In this document: piece after piece, positions 6,101 through 8,415 of the stretch
Position numbering within the stretch: the stretch's first letter is position 1
How the letters are laid out: each line of letters starts with the position of its first letter
Source: CAYTQK01 sp964439745
Lineage (GTDB): Bacteria > Desulfobacterota > Desulfobacteria > Desulfobacterales > Desulfosudaceae
Assembly: GCA_964439745.1 (NCBI GenBank)
Contig: CAYTQK010000147.1
Coordinates: 1 to 8,415 of the forward strand
Length of the DNA stretch: 8,415 nucleotides
Direction: 5' to 3'
The notes under the pieces: generated by a model
Database searches by the model: none
The model's input: only the letters and a program-made list of their open reading frames with translations
Told to the model about the DNA's origin: nothing
Made by a program: the position numbers and the translations under genes

Positions 6101-8415
6101 TCGGCGGGAACGTCCTGGTATCGGCGGATATGTACCAGGAGAACGTCAGCATCAAGAAGCTGTTTTTCCTGCCCTCGACCACCATCGGTACCACCGCCCA
6201 GGCCGGGGTGGGCACCAATTCCAAGGGCGATATCCTGGATGACACCAAGGCCTCGGCCCAGTCGGCCATGATCGACAAAGTCATGTCGCCCATCCAGGGC
6301 AAACTCGATAAGGTTACCGCCTGGTTCAAGAAAAAACTGAACATCAGCGATGATCCTTACAAGGAGCCGCCCTTTGACGTGGCCGGCGCCATTGCCTTTG
6401 TCTATGACAGCAACCAGGCCTCCTCCCGGATCGGCGGCGGCGATGACGCGACTTTCGCGGGAATGGTCGATGCCGGTGGCTCCGTGCTGGTGCTGAGCAC
6501 CGTGGCCAGCTGTCCCTATATCACCGCCGGCTCCTCGGCCGCGAACAACCCTGATACCAAGTCTTCCGAGGGCAAGGCCGACAGCAAGTTTTCCGGCGCG
6601 GCCGCCGTTTCCATCGGCCTTTATGAAAACAACGCCGAGGCCGTCATCAATACCGGCGCCGTGGTCGACGCTGTGGAGGACATCCGGGTCTATGCCGCGG
6701 ATTTGAACGATTATGAATTTGTCTGGGGACGAAATCTTTACGATGTCTGGAACCAGGAAGCCGACTATACCACCGAGGATGCCGGGACCGCCGCGGATCC
6801 CATTCATATCACGGAAGGGGACCTGGTCGAGGTGCGGGCCAACCATACCGGCGACGGTGAGGAAGGCACCTGGTACAAATATCTCGGAGCTGCGGATCTG
6901 TGGATTGAGGATGACGCCTTGGCCGGCATGGACTTTTCCGATGAAGATCTGTGGGAGGCGGTCAACCCCTTGCAGCATAAGGGTATGGAGTTTGTCACCC
7001 TGCTGACCACCTACCTGGGCGGAGATTTCGGCATGGGCGAATGGCTGGGCAACTCCTGGACCCAGGCCACTGCTTCCGGTAAAGAACTGGCCGTAGCCGG
7101 GGCGGTTTCCTACGTGGAACTGAACGGCGGGGCTGAAGCGGTCATTAAAAGCGGGGCCATGATCAACCAGAACGGCGCCGGCGACCAGGACGTGGTCGTC
7201 CAGGCGGCGAGCCGTAATGAAGCCGTTCACCTGGGCGGTAATATCCAGCTGCCGGGGATCTCCTCGGAACCGGAAAAAGGTAAAATCCTGCCCAAGCTGT
7301 CGGCCCAGTACAAGCCCAAGGATCTGCTGGGGTCTTCTGCCGAAGACGGCCAGGGCGCCGTCGGCGCCACCGTCATGATCGCCAATTATGATACCAGCAC
7401 CACCGCCCGGATCGAGGAGGGGGTGGCCCTGTACGCCGACAGCCTGCTGGTGGACGCGGACAGTAAGACCATGAACGTGGCTGTGGGCGCCTCGGGCGGG
7501 CAGGCCGGCAATTTCGCCTTTAACGGCGTGGTCATCGTCAATGTCATTGACAACGAAACCATCGCCCGGATCGATTCCGGGGCGGATATCGAAGTGGGCA
7601 GCGGCCTGGTCTTTGACCCGGCCGATAACCCGGAAGTAAACGGTTCCCTGATCGTGGACGCCCGGGACAACACCATGCTGGTGGACGTGGCCGGCGGCGT
7701 GGCCGTCTCGGAAAAAGTCGGCATCGGCGCCTCGGTCAGCGTCAATATTGTCAACCGTGACACCCAGGCCGTGATCGGCGATCTGCACGATGCCGAGGCG
7801 GCCGACCAGACGGCCGCGGCTGACCGTGGGTTTGTGACCGCGGACGGTGATGTCCTGGTGAACGCGGCCAACAGCGGTTTTGTGGGCGGATTTTCCGTGG
7901 CCGGGGCGGTGGCCAAAAGTTCCCAGAAAACACCGGATACCGGAGGCGGCGGAAGCGGCTCCAACCCTGGCACCGGCGGCACCCAGGGTTCCGACGGCAC
8001 GGTCACCGGCAACCAGGATCTGGCCTCCTGGCAGGACAAGTGGCGGTCGGTCCTGGGCGAGGGCAAAGACAAGGGCAAACTTTCCGGCGATGTCGCCGGC
8101 GACACCTCCCAATCCACCGACCAGACTTCCCAGTCCAAGTCGGGCTTTGCCGTTTCCGGCGCGGTGGTGGTCGACGTGGTCGAGGACAATGCCCGGGCCT
8201 ATATTTTCAACGCGGGTGATATCGATATTACCGGCGGCGCGCTGGACGTCTCCGCTGATAACGCCACCAACCTGGGCTCTTTTGCCGGGGCCGTGGCTTT
8301 TGCCAAGGGCAGCGGCACCGGTTCCGGTACCGCCGTGGGCGGGGCCTTTGGCGTCAATGTGCTGTCCGGCGCCACGGAAGCTTATATTGACGGGGCCGGC
8401 AACCTCACGGCCGGC
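1..8415 (+). CDS. Giant RTX / beta-strand-repeat surface protein (adhesin-like), internal fragment, open at both ends
   Basis: Frame 1 is open from the first to the last base (2805 codons) with no stop or frameshift, and it carries coherent protein repeats along its whole length, so both gene ends lie outside the window. The visible order is RTX-flanked A and B modules (residues 1-373), a FliD-like triplicate (380-704), further RTX, A and B modules (724-1200), single-copy beta modules (1201-1640), beta-helix-like sequence (about 1641-1800) and an Ala/Gly/Val-rich repeat region (1801-2805). Calcium-binding nonapeptides of the form GGxGxDxLx point to a protein that folds outside the cell; RTX proteins usually leave by a type I secretion system, but no secretion signal is in view. 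Only two cysteines occur (residues 454 and 2171), as expected of an extracellular repeat protein. An adhesin or surface-structure role is inferred from architecture. No enzyme motif was seen, and similar giant proteins are usually left as hypothetical or 'beta strand repeat-containing'. Confidence 0.93.
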   Translation, partial: MFSFEDGWGSDTIENGGGSNTLDFSAVTADLTFTFGSDNTVSVTDGENELKPAEGINNIIAGSGDNRFVFERDAAFAGTVDASAGAHNTLDFSRVVPEIDPASEETPDRTGLDLSVTVHSGGTVSAGADGSTIVAGLGHLDEIIGGSGDNQFVFENGAVFAGQINGGEGGSNTLDYAAYDSSVTVDLDADTATGTAGISNFSNIIGGSGNDVLTGDEYANDIDGGAGHDIIDGGIGEDTLTGGSEDDTFRFADDWGADTITDGDMGDNTLDFSQVTADLEVTFAADGTILVDDYTSRLETSANVSAITTGAGDDIFVFENGAAYDGLISGGSDPAETNTLDFSAYQTPVRIDLGAGTVDMGGFVNDAGDMEGLSADMPLAYLNDGAGVGRASVSEDTLLADLHDGAGVGEAAVVTAETLLSDLNDGTGVDMVAGNDLLIRLSTDEDIEIDLGTCTTLGDVLEAINNADSRLEAVINESQNGINISDSAGGDGDLTVFALNDSAAAADLGIAGVGIEGQLAGTALVHDLRLTLTDGTTADVSLAGAETLADVMTAIYKAGQGQLNAAINPAGNGLDIYDTADGEGDLTMAALNGSPLAADLGLAGTGSGNLLAGSVLVNDLQITLSDGTAVTVALGGAATVGAALDAIHAADARLDAVINLAGNSLDISDAAGGAGNLTIADLGDSTAATDLGIAGTGAGAAVAGMEIAAAVVTATFTGMIDATGGSGADLLIGDNQNNTLIGGDGADTFRFANGWGEDIVVDYGEEGEDVLDLSAVTANLSTTFHDDGTVSVTDGTNTLDKADIIEGLITGAGEDAFTFEDGADFAGFIDGGSGGTNMLDYSAYDTAVTVDLAAGTATGTTGVENIDNLTGGAGDDTLTGDDQANTIIGGDGNDIITGGGGADTLIGGTGDDTYVMTADGTDTITELAGEGIDTLDYSAYTSSVAVDLTAGTATGTAGVSHIERVITGSAGDTLTGTDGDDTFVFLDDWGADAVSDPSAADSDTLDFSAVTQPLTVTFNGDGTVSVTDGTNSLTNIANIENLVGGSGDDTFVFQDDWGHYTIVSAGEIDNDILDFSAVTRPLTFTIHNDGTVSVTDDTNTLGASAGIDNIIGGSGTNTFVFEDQGYLDAYIDGGAGTAILDYSNYTTAVAVDLSRMDEEVTRIVEDEEVTTVLPGEASGVKGINNIDEVIGGNSAGDTLTGFEDDNTWEVNGANSGTVTGATSGRTVTFDGFENLAGQADYDDTFSVQSTGSVTGSLIGQAYGPSTGTDTVRIENGSYTAVTLAAAGQDSGWIERDEDLLRYIGINQVIDLSAADNKTVDNAADRTARVYLAGDPYEVDQDWILSVDGNDYTHTVADENERLADVLTHWVSLLQLAGYTAIVRDNTIQVTNQAGTTPDVTTTRADDTSTLPDGITALVEAPIASDADIRLDQDGGNLTVTSASGSFADLEMVAPTAALDLAAGAGDDHITVGAGFDTSAEVTIDGQAGSDRIVYEVQGIAGTTQDITRGADSINLDGTTVFSYANTEQAGDITVFGTDSADAIEIAAGGTGTTYVVSSDTFADITFDNPGAGGRIALDSMAGDDTVTVSAASFDAAVTLAGGEGADVLDLGTGTYSTLAIAADFETVNATSATVTDFVFDARPSIANRVTVSRVGGDIQIVDETDIGTTTTTISDPTGSLTINTGYNAPGTEEYIHVEALTLDADLVLDAGSLNSNEDGGDSVVIEGDLTLAGHTLDIQADTVTINSGVTVSTSNTGGQAGDISLQGHDITLETDAALLADGATRGDIDILAADYTALFTPLVDVEVTKVSFTMKDGAEITGGDVEILAAADASQTFDSNRDGFTGDALSLLNSALGTIESLASLMIKVSYVEARATIDIQAGSAITAENFIADASSYATASAIPTKAWGLGGAAGVAITQADISIAGTITVTGDVTIHALADHTMSVVASPKAVKGVAAAVAISVIDSDSTVHVTEDAVLNIGGNLSLRAETVDRNRTTALSTAGKDGAVGIAVAVTVEEGSTNAWLDGKAVIGGNVLVSADMYQENVSIKKLFFLPSTTIGTTAQAGVGTNSKGDILDDTKASAQSAMIDKVMSPIQGKLDKVTAWFKKKLNISDDPYKEPPFDVAGAIAFVYDSNQASSRIGGGDDATFAGMVDAGGSVLVLSTVASCPYITAGSSAANNPDTKSSEGKADSKFSGAAAVSIGLYENNAEAVINTGAVVDAVEDIRVYAADLNDYEFVWGRNLYDVWNQEADYTTEDAGTAADPIHITEGDLVEVRANHTGDGEEGTWYKYLGAADLWIEDDALAGMDFSDEDLWEAVNPLQHKGMEFVTLLTTYLGGDFGMGEWLGNSWTQATASGKELAVAGAVSYVELNGGAEAVIKSGAMINQNGAGDQDVVVQAASRNEAVHLGGNIQLPGISSEPEKGKILPKLSAQYKPKDLLGSSAEDGQGAVGATVMIANYDTSTTARIEEGVALYADSLLVDADSKTMNVAVGASGGQAGNFAFNGVVIVNVIDNETIARIDSGADIEVGSGLVFDPADNPEVNGSLIVDARDNTMLVDVAGGVAVSEKVGIGASVSVNIVNRDTQAVIGDLHDAEAADQTAAADRGFVTADGDVLVNAANSGFVGGFSVAGAVAKSSQKTPDTGGGGSGSNPGTGGTQGSDGTVTGNQDLASWQDKWRSVLGEGKDKGKLSGDVAGDTSQSTDQTSQSKSGFAVSGAVVVDVVEDNARAYIFNAGDIDITGGALDVSADNATNLGSFAGAVAFAKGSGTGSGTAVGGAFGVNVLSGATEAYIDGAGNLTAG
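199..633 (+). repeat. Two B-type modules (B1, B2)
   Basis: Residues 67-150 and 151-211 are B modules, each opening with a 'FVFE' strand followed by 'AxFAGxI/V', an 'NTLDF/Y' strand, and ending 'IIGGSGDN' or 'IIGGSGND'. B2 shows the typical form, with 'LDYAAYDSSVTVDL' and 'TATGTAGIS'. B1 is divergent: its middle contains an acidic, Pro-containing insertion (PEIDPASEETPDRTG, residues 297-302 of the pattern in bases 286-333) and lacks the TATGTAG strand. B modules recur at residues 315-373, 816-876, 913-981 and 1118-1200. This 'LDYSAY...TATGTAG' pattern is common in very large RTX proteins of environmental bacteria. Confidence 0.72.
616..750 (+). repeat. RTX calcium-binding nonapeptide block 1 (five units)
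   Basis: Residues 206-250 hold five consecutive nine-residue units in perfect register, beginning at residues 206, 215, 224, 233 and 242: GGSGNDVLT, GDEYANDID, GGAGHDIID, GGIGEDTLT and GGSEDDTFR. Units 1, 3 and 4 match the GGxGxDxUx consensus of hemolysin-type repeats (Pfam HemolysinCabind family), where the Gly and Asp residues bind calcium in a parallel beta-roll. Unit 2 is degenerate, and unit 5 runs straight into the next A module through its TFRF strand. Confidence 0.9.
742..1119 (+). repeat. A2 and B3 modules
   Basis: Residues 248-314 are an A module ('TFRFADDWGADTI', 'NTLDFSQVTADLEVTF', ending 'TTGAGDD'). Its 'TVSVTDGTN' strand is degenerate, reading TILVDDYTS. Residues 315-373 are a B module ('IFVFENGAAYDGLISGG', 'NTLDFSAY', 'VRIDLGAGTVDMGG'). 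B3 lacks a closing RTX half-site and instead ends in 'AGDMEGL', where the FliD-like block begins. The repeat train therefore looks interrupted by a foreign insert here. Confidence 0.7.
1138..1287 (+). repeat. Triplet of short 'LNDGAGV' motifs leading into the FliD-like repeats
   Basis: Three short motifs follow each other at about 20-residue spacing: YLNDGAGV (residues 381-388), DLHDGAGV (401-408) and DLNDGTGV (422-429). The second and third are preceded by 'TLLADL' or 'TLLSDL'. From memory, a 'LLxxLNxGxGV' element commonly precedes the Flagellin_IN repeats in FliD-like flagellar cap proteins of some bacteria. Here it is present three times before a single run of long repeats, as if leader elements had been multiplied separately. 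Confidence 0.65.
1297..2112 (+). repeat. Three tandem ~90-residue Flagellin_IN / FliD-like repeats
   Basis: Residues 433-520, 521-612 and 613-704 are three clear tandem repeats. Each runs: a strand (DLLIRLS, DLRLTLTDGTT or DLQITLSDGTA), a 'V-L-A-TL-DV--AI' helix segment (TLGDVLEAINNAD, TLADVMTAIYKAG or TVGAALDAIHAAD), 'L-AVIN' or 'L-AAIN', a Gly-rich strand pair (NGINISDSAGGDGDLTV and equivalents), and an 'AADLGIAGxG' closure. This order matches the Flagellin_IN motif (Pfam PF07196), known from flagellin and the flagellar cap protein FliD. Here the repeats lie inside an RTX protein, with no FliD N- or C-terminal coiled-coil region in view. Family assignment is by pattern recognition, not search. 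The beta-rich fold may serve as a structural or protein-binding arm. Confidence 0.7.
2170..2250 (+). repeat. RTX nonapeptide block 2 (three units)
   Basis: Residues 724-750 contain three in-register nonapeptides: GGSGADLLI, GDNQNNTLI and GGDGADTFR. Units 1 and 3 fit the GGxGxDxUx calcium-binding consensus and unit 2 is degenerate, the same intact-degenerate alternation seen at the start of blocks 1 and 3. The block restarts the RTX train directly after the FliD-like repeats. Confidence 0.85.
2242..2628 (+). repeat. A3 and B4 modules
   Basis: Residues 748-815 form an A module ('TFRFANGWGEDIV', 'VLDLSAVTANL', 'GTVSVTDGTNTL', ending 'TGAGED'). Residues 816-876 form the most typical B module of the window ('AFTFEDGADFAGFIDGG', 'LDYSAYDTAVTVDL', 'GTATGTTGVENI', ending 'GGAGDD'). 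The order A then B repeats that of A2-B3, with the FliD-like insert lying between the two pairs. Confidence 0.75.
2611..2745 (+). repeat. RTX calcium-binding nonapeptide block 3 (five units)
   Basis: Residues 871-915 are five perfectly phased nonapeptides: GGAGDDTLT, GDDQANTII, GGDGNDIIT, GGGGADTLI and GGTGDDTYV. Four of the five match GGxGxDxUx; the second is degenerate, as in blocks 1 and 2. This is the strongest calcium-binding beta-roll signature in the window. Confidence 0.92.
2737..2943 (+). repeat. B5 module with short RTX tail
   Basis: Residues 913-981 open with 'TYVMTADGTDTI' instead of the usual FVFENGA strand. They then follow the B pattern ('TLDYSAYTSSVAVDLTAG', 'TATGTAGVSHI') and close with two RTX-like turns, GSAGDTLTG and GTDGDDTF. 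It links RTX block 3 to the duplicated A modules. Confidence 0.7.
2944..3351 (+). repeat. Tandem duplicate A modules A4 and A5, 204 bp each
   Basis: Residues 982-1049 and 1050-1117 are adjacent A modules of identical length (68 codons, 204 bp). Both read 'TFVFxDDWG', 'LDFSAVT', 'DGTVSVTD' and end with GGSGDD or GGSGTN. At base level they share 24 consecutive identical bases at 3061-3084 and 3265-3288, and a near-identical stretch starting at 3013 and 3217, each pair exactly 204 bases apart. The remaining bases have diverged noticeably. This is the youngest-looking duplication in the N-terminal half. Confidence 0.85.
3352..3600 (+). repeat. B6 module with acidic insertion
   Basis: Residues 1118-1200 begin as a B module ('TFVFEDQGYLDAYIDGGAG', 'LDYSNYTTAVAVDL'). 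The usual TATGTAG strand is then replaced by an acidic segment containing DEEVTRIVE and DEEVTTV, before closing with 'GINNIDEVIGG' and 'GDTLTG'. The insertion contains a 15-base direct repeat (3469-3483 and 3496-3510, 27 bases apart), so it arose at least partly by a nine-codon duplication. This is the last copy of the A/B train. Confidence 0.7.
3601..3780 (+). other. Single-copy 'NTWEV...GFENLAG' beta module
   Basis: Residues 1201-1260 contain DDNTWEVNGANSGTVTG, then TVTFDGFENLAGQADYDDTF and GSVTGSLIG. From memory, this 'NTWxVxGxNSGxV ... FxxFENLxGG' arrangement is common in giant bacterial beta-repeat proteins. It probably adopts a beta-helix or beta-sandwich fold and marks the switch from repeated RTX modules to non-repeated sequence. 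No catalytic residues are recognisable. Confidence 0.5.
3781..4200 (+). other. Mixed beta module with 'DWxLxVDGxxYTHTV' element
   Basis: Residues 1261-1326 have no repeat partner in the window and include 'DSGWIERDEDLLRYIG'. Residues 1327-1400 contain DWILSVDGNDYTHTVADE, then 'LADVLTHWVSLLQLAGYTAI' (a likely amphipathic helix) and 'DNTIQVTNQAG'. The strand-helix-strand order (substrate-free, no conserved acid pair) resembles elements seen repeatedly in giant environmental surface proteins, and loosely echoes the strand-helix-strand order of the FliD-like repeats upstream. Function is unknown. Confidence 0.4.
4201..4920 (+). other. Beta-rich region with degenerate RTX-like turns
   Basis: Residues 1401-1640 are strand- and turn-rich, with scattered, non-phased Gly/Asp turns such as GAGDDHITV, GQAGSDRIV, MAGDDTVTV and GGEGADVLDL. 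These look like degenerate calcium-binding turns, but they lack the nine-residue phasing of blocks 1-3. No other domain is recognisable. The sequence contains no lysine from residue 1318 to residue 1808, so this region shares the acidic composition of the N-terminal half. Confidence 0.45.
4921..5400 (+). other. Filamentous-haemagglutinin-like beta-helix segment
   Basis: Residues 1641-1800 show alternating hydrophobic strands at roughly 20-residue intervals: LTLDADLVLDAG, DSVVIEGDLTLAG, HTLDIQADTVTINSG, GDISLQGHDITLETDA and GDIDILAADYTA. This rung pattern, with short Asn/Gly turns and 'L-I-A--V-I' strands, is typical of right-handed parallel beta-helices in haemagglutinin-like exoproteins. It immediately precedes the Ala/Gly repeat region and may form the base of the same solenoid. 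The fold is inferred from pattern only. Confidence 0.55.
6121..6378 (+). other. Insert 1: Lys-rich, probably helical segment inside the stalk repeats
   Basis: Residues 2041-2126 lie between two stalk units and carry no repeat core. They include SIKKLFFLPSTTIG, then a probable amphipathic helix AMIDKVMSPIQGKLDKVTAW followed by FKKKL, then 'NISDDPYKEPP'. Twelve lysines fall in this stretch, against five in the first 1800 residues of the protein. It may be a protruding loop or helical hairpin. No known domain is recognised. Confidence 0.5.
6706..7080 (+). other. Insert 2: Trp- and acid-rich module
   Basis: Residues 2236-2360 interrupt the stalk repeats. They contain nine Trp (among them VWGRNLYDVWNQ, GTWYKYLG, DLWIEDDA, DLWEAVN, EWLGNSW) in a window of 125 residues, with many Asp/Glu. 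The element 'ITEGDLVEVRANHTG ... GTWYKYLG ... DFSDEDLWEAV' resembles a small beta module that I recall recurring in giant environmental surface proteins ('YxYLG ... D-LW--V'). Exposed aromatics could mean carbohydrate or protein binding, but this is speculation. Confidence 0.45.
7921..8142 (+). other. Insert 3: Gly/Ser/Thr/Gln-rich linker
   Basis: Residues 2641-2714 are low-complexity: TPDTGGGGSGSNPGTGGTQG, a short mixed segment with 'LASWQDKWRSVLGEGKDKGK', then 'DTSQSTDQTSQSKSG'. It separates two stalk units and is probably flexible or disordered, with one short amphipathic helix in its centre. It is the third non-repeat insert in the Ala/Gly region. Confidence 0.6.

Larger units (their letters stand above)
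5401..8415 (+). repeat. About 13 divergent Ala/Gly/Val-rich beta repeats (continuing past the window)
   Basis: Units start near residues 1802, 1865, 1908, 1956, 2007, 2127, 2197, 2361, 2450, 2500, 2571, 2715 and 2777. Each core reads roughly 'GAxAVxVxVxDxxxxAxI--GAxI---G-LxVxA-----': small residues alternate with Val/Ile, then Asp, a short strand, a Gly-Ala turn and a final 'LxVxA' strand. Clear examples are FNGVVIVNVIDNETIARIDS, GASVSVNIVNRDTQAVIG and SGAVVVDVVEDNARAYIF. Core spacing is 43-73 residues where uninterrupted and 120-164 where an insert occurs. Similar repeats are known to me from leukotoxin LktA-type filamentous adhesins and 'beta strand repeat' proteins; that relation is unverified. 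An extended stalk is a reasonable structural guess. The last unit is cut by the window end. Confidence 0.75.

Noticed and set aside
5893..8112. 739-codon open frame on the minus strand
   Set aside because: Same explanation; it ends at the sense TCA at 5893 and runs against coherent + strand stalk repeats. Length alone is not evidence in a GC-rich gene lacking TTA, CTA and nearly lacking TCA.
7386..8189. 267-codon minus-strand frame rich in Ser/Pro/Thr
   Set aside because: Out-of-register shadow; composition is what the reverse complement of GCC/GGC/GAC-rich codons gives in this frame, with no domain or start signal.

Overview
The whole 8415-base window is a single uninterrupted reading frame on the + strand. 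Frame 1 runs for 2805 codons from the first base to the last with no stop and no frameshift, so the window is an internal slice of one giant gene. The true start codon, N-terminal secretion or anchor signals, stop codon and C-terminus all lie outside it. I see no intergenic DNA, RNA gene, promoter, terminator, mobile element or CRISPR array.

The product is a very large, acidic, Gly/Asp/Thr/Ala-rich, cysteine-poor (2 Cys), beta-strand-repeat protein with RTX-type calcium-binding nonapeptides. It looks like a secreted or surface-displayed giant adhesin. Reading left to right: (1) bases 1-1119, alternating roughly 60-85-residue RTX-flanked modules (A type 'TFVFxDDWG...LDFSAVT', B type 'FVFENGA...LDYSAY...TATGTAG') with a five-unit RTX nonapeptide block; (2) bases 1138-2112, three short 'DLNDGxGV' motifs followed by three tandem ~90-residue repeats that resemble the Flagellin_IN repeats of flagellar cap/hook proteins (FliD type); (3) bases 2170-3600, more A and B modules with two further RTX blocks, including an exact-length 204-bp tandem duplication; (4) bases 3601-5400, single-copy beta-rich modules changing to filamentous-haemagglutinin-like beta-helix sequence; (5) bases 5401 to the end, about 13 copies of a different, Ala/Gly/Val-rich repeat ('GAxAVxVxxxDxxxxAxIxxGAxI...LxVxA') interrupted by three non-repeat inserts (Lys-rich helix, Trp/acidic module, Gly/Ser/Gln linker).

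The base composition is GC-rich (roughly 60% by eye), with strong preference for GCC, GGC, ACC, CTG and GAC and complete in-frame absence of TTA and CTA. This fits a GC-rich Gram-negative bacterium. Giant proteins of this mixed RTX/beta-repeat type are familiar from marine Desulfobacterota, Planctomycetes and similar environmental bacteria. That assignment is an inference with low confidence, because no taxonomic marker is present.

There are no separate genes to work together. The biological unit is the protein: calcium-folded RTX modules towards the N-terminal side, a flagellar-cap-like insert, a beta-helical middle and a long Ala/Gly-rich repeat stalk. Function (adhesion, surface layer or cell-cell contact) is inferred from architecture only; no catalytic domain is visible.
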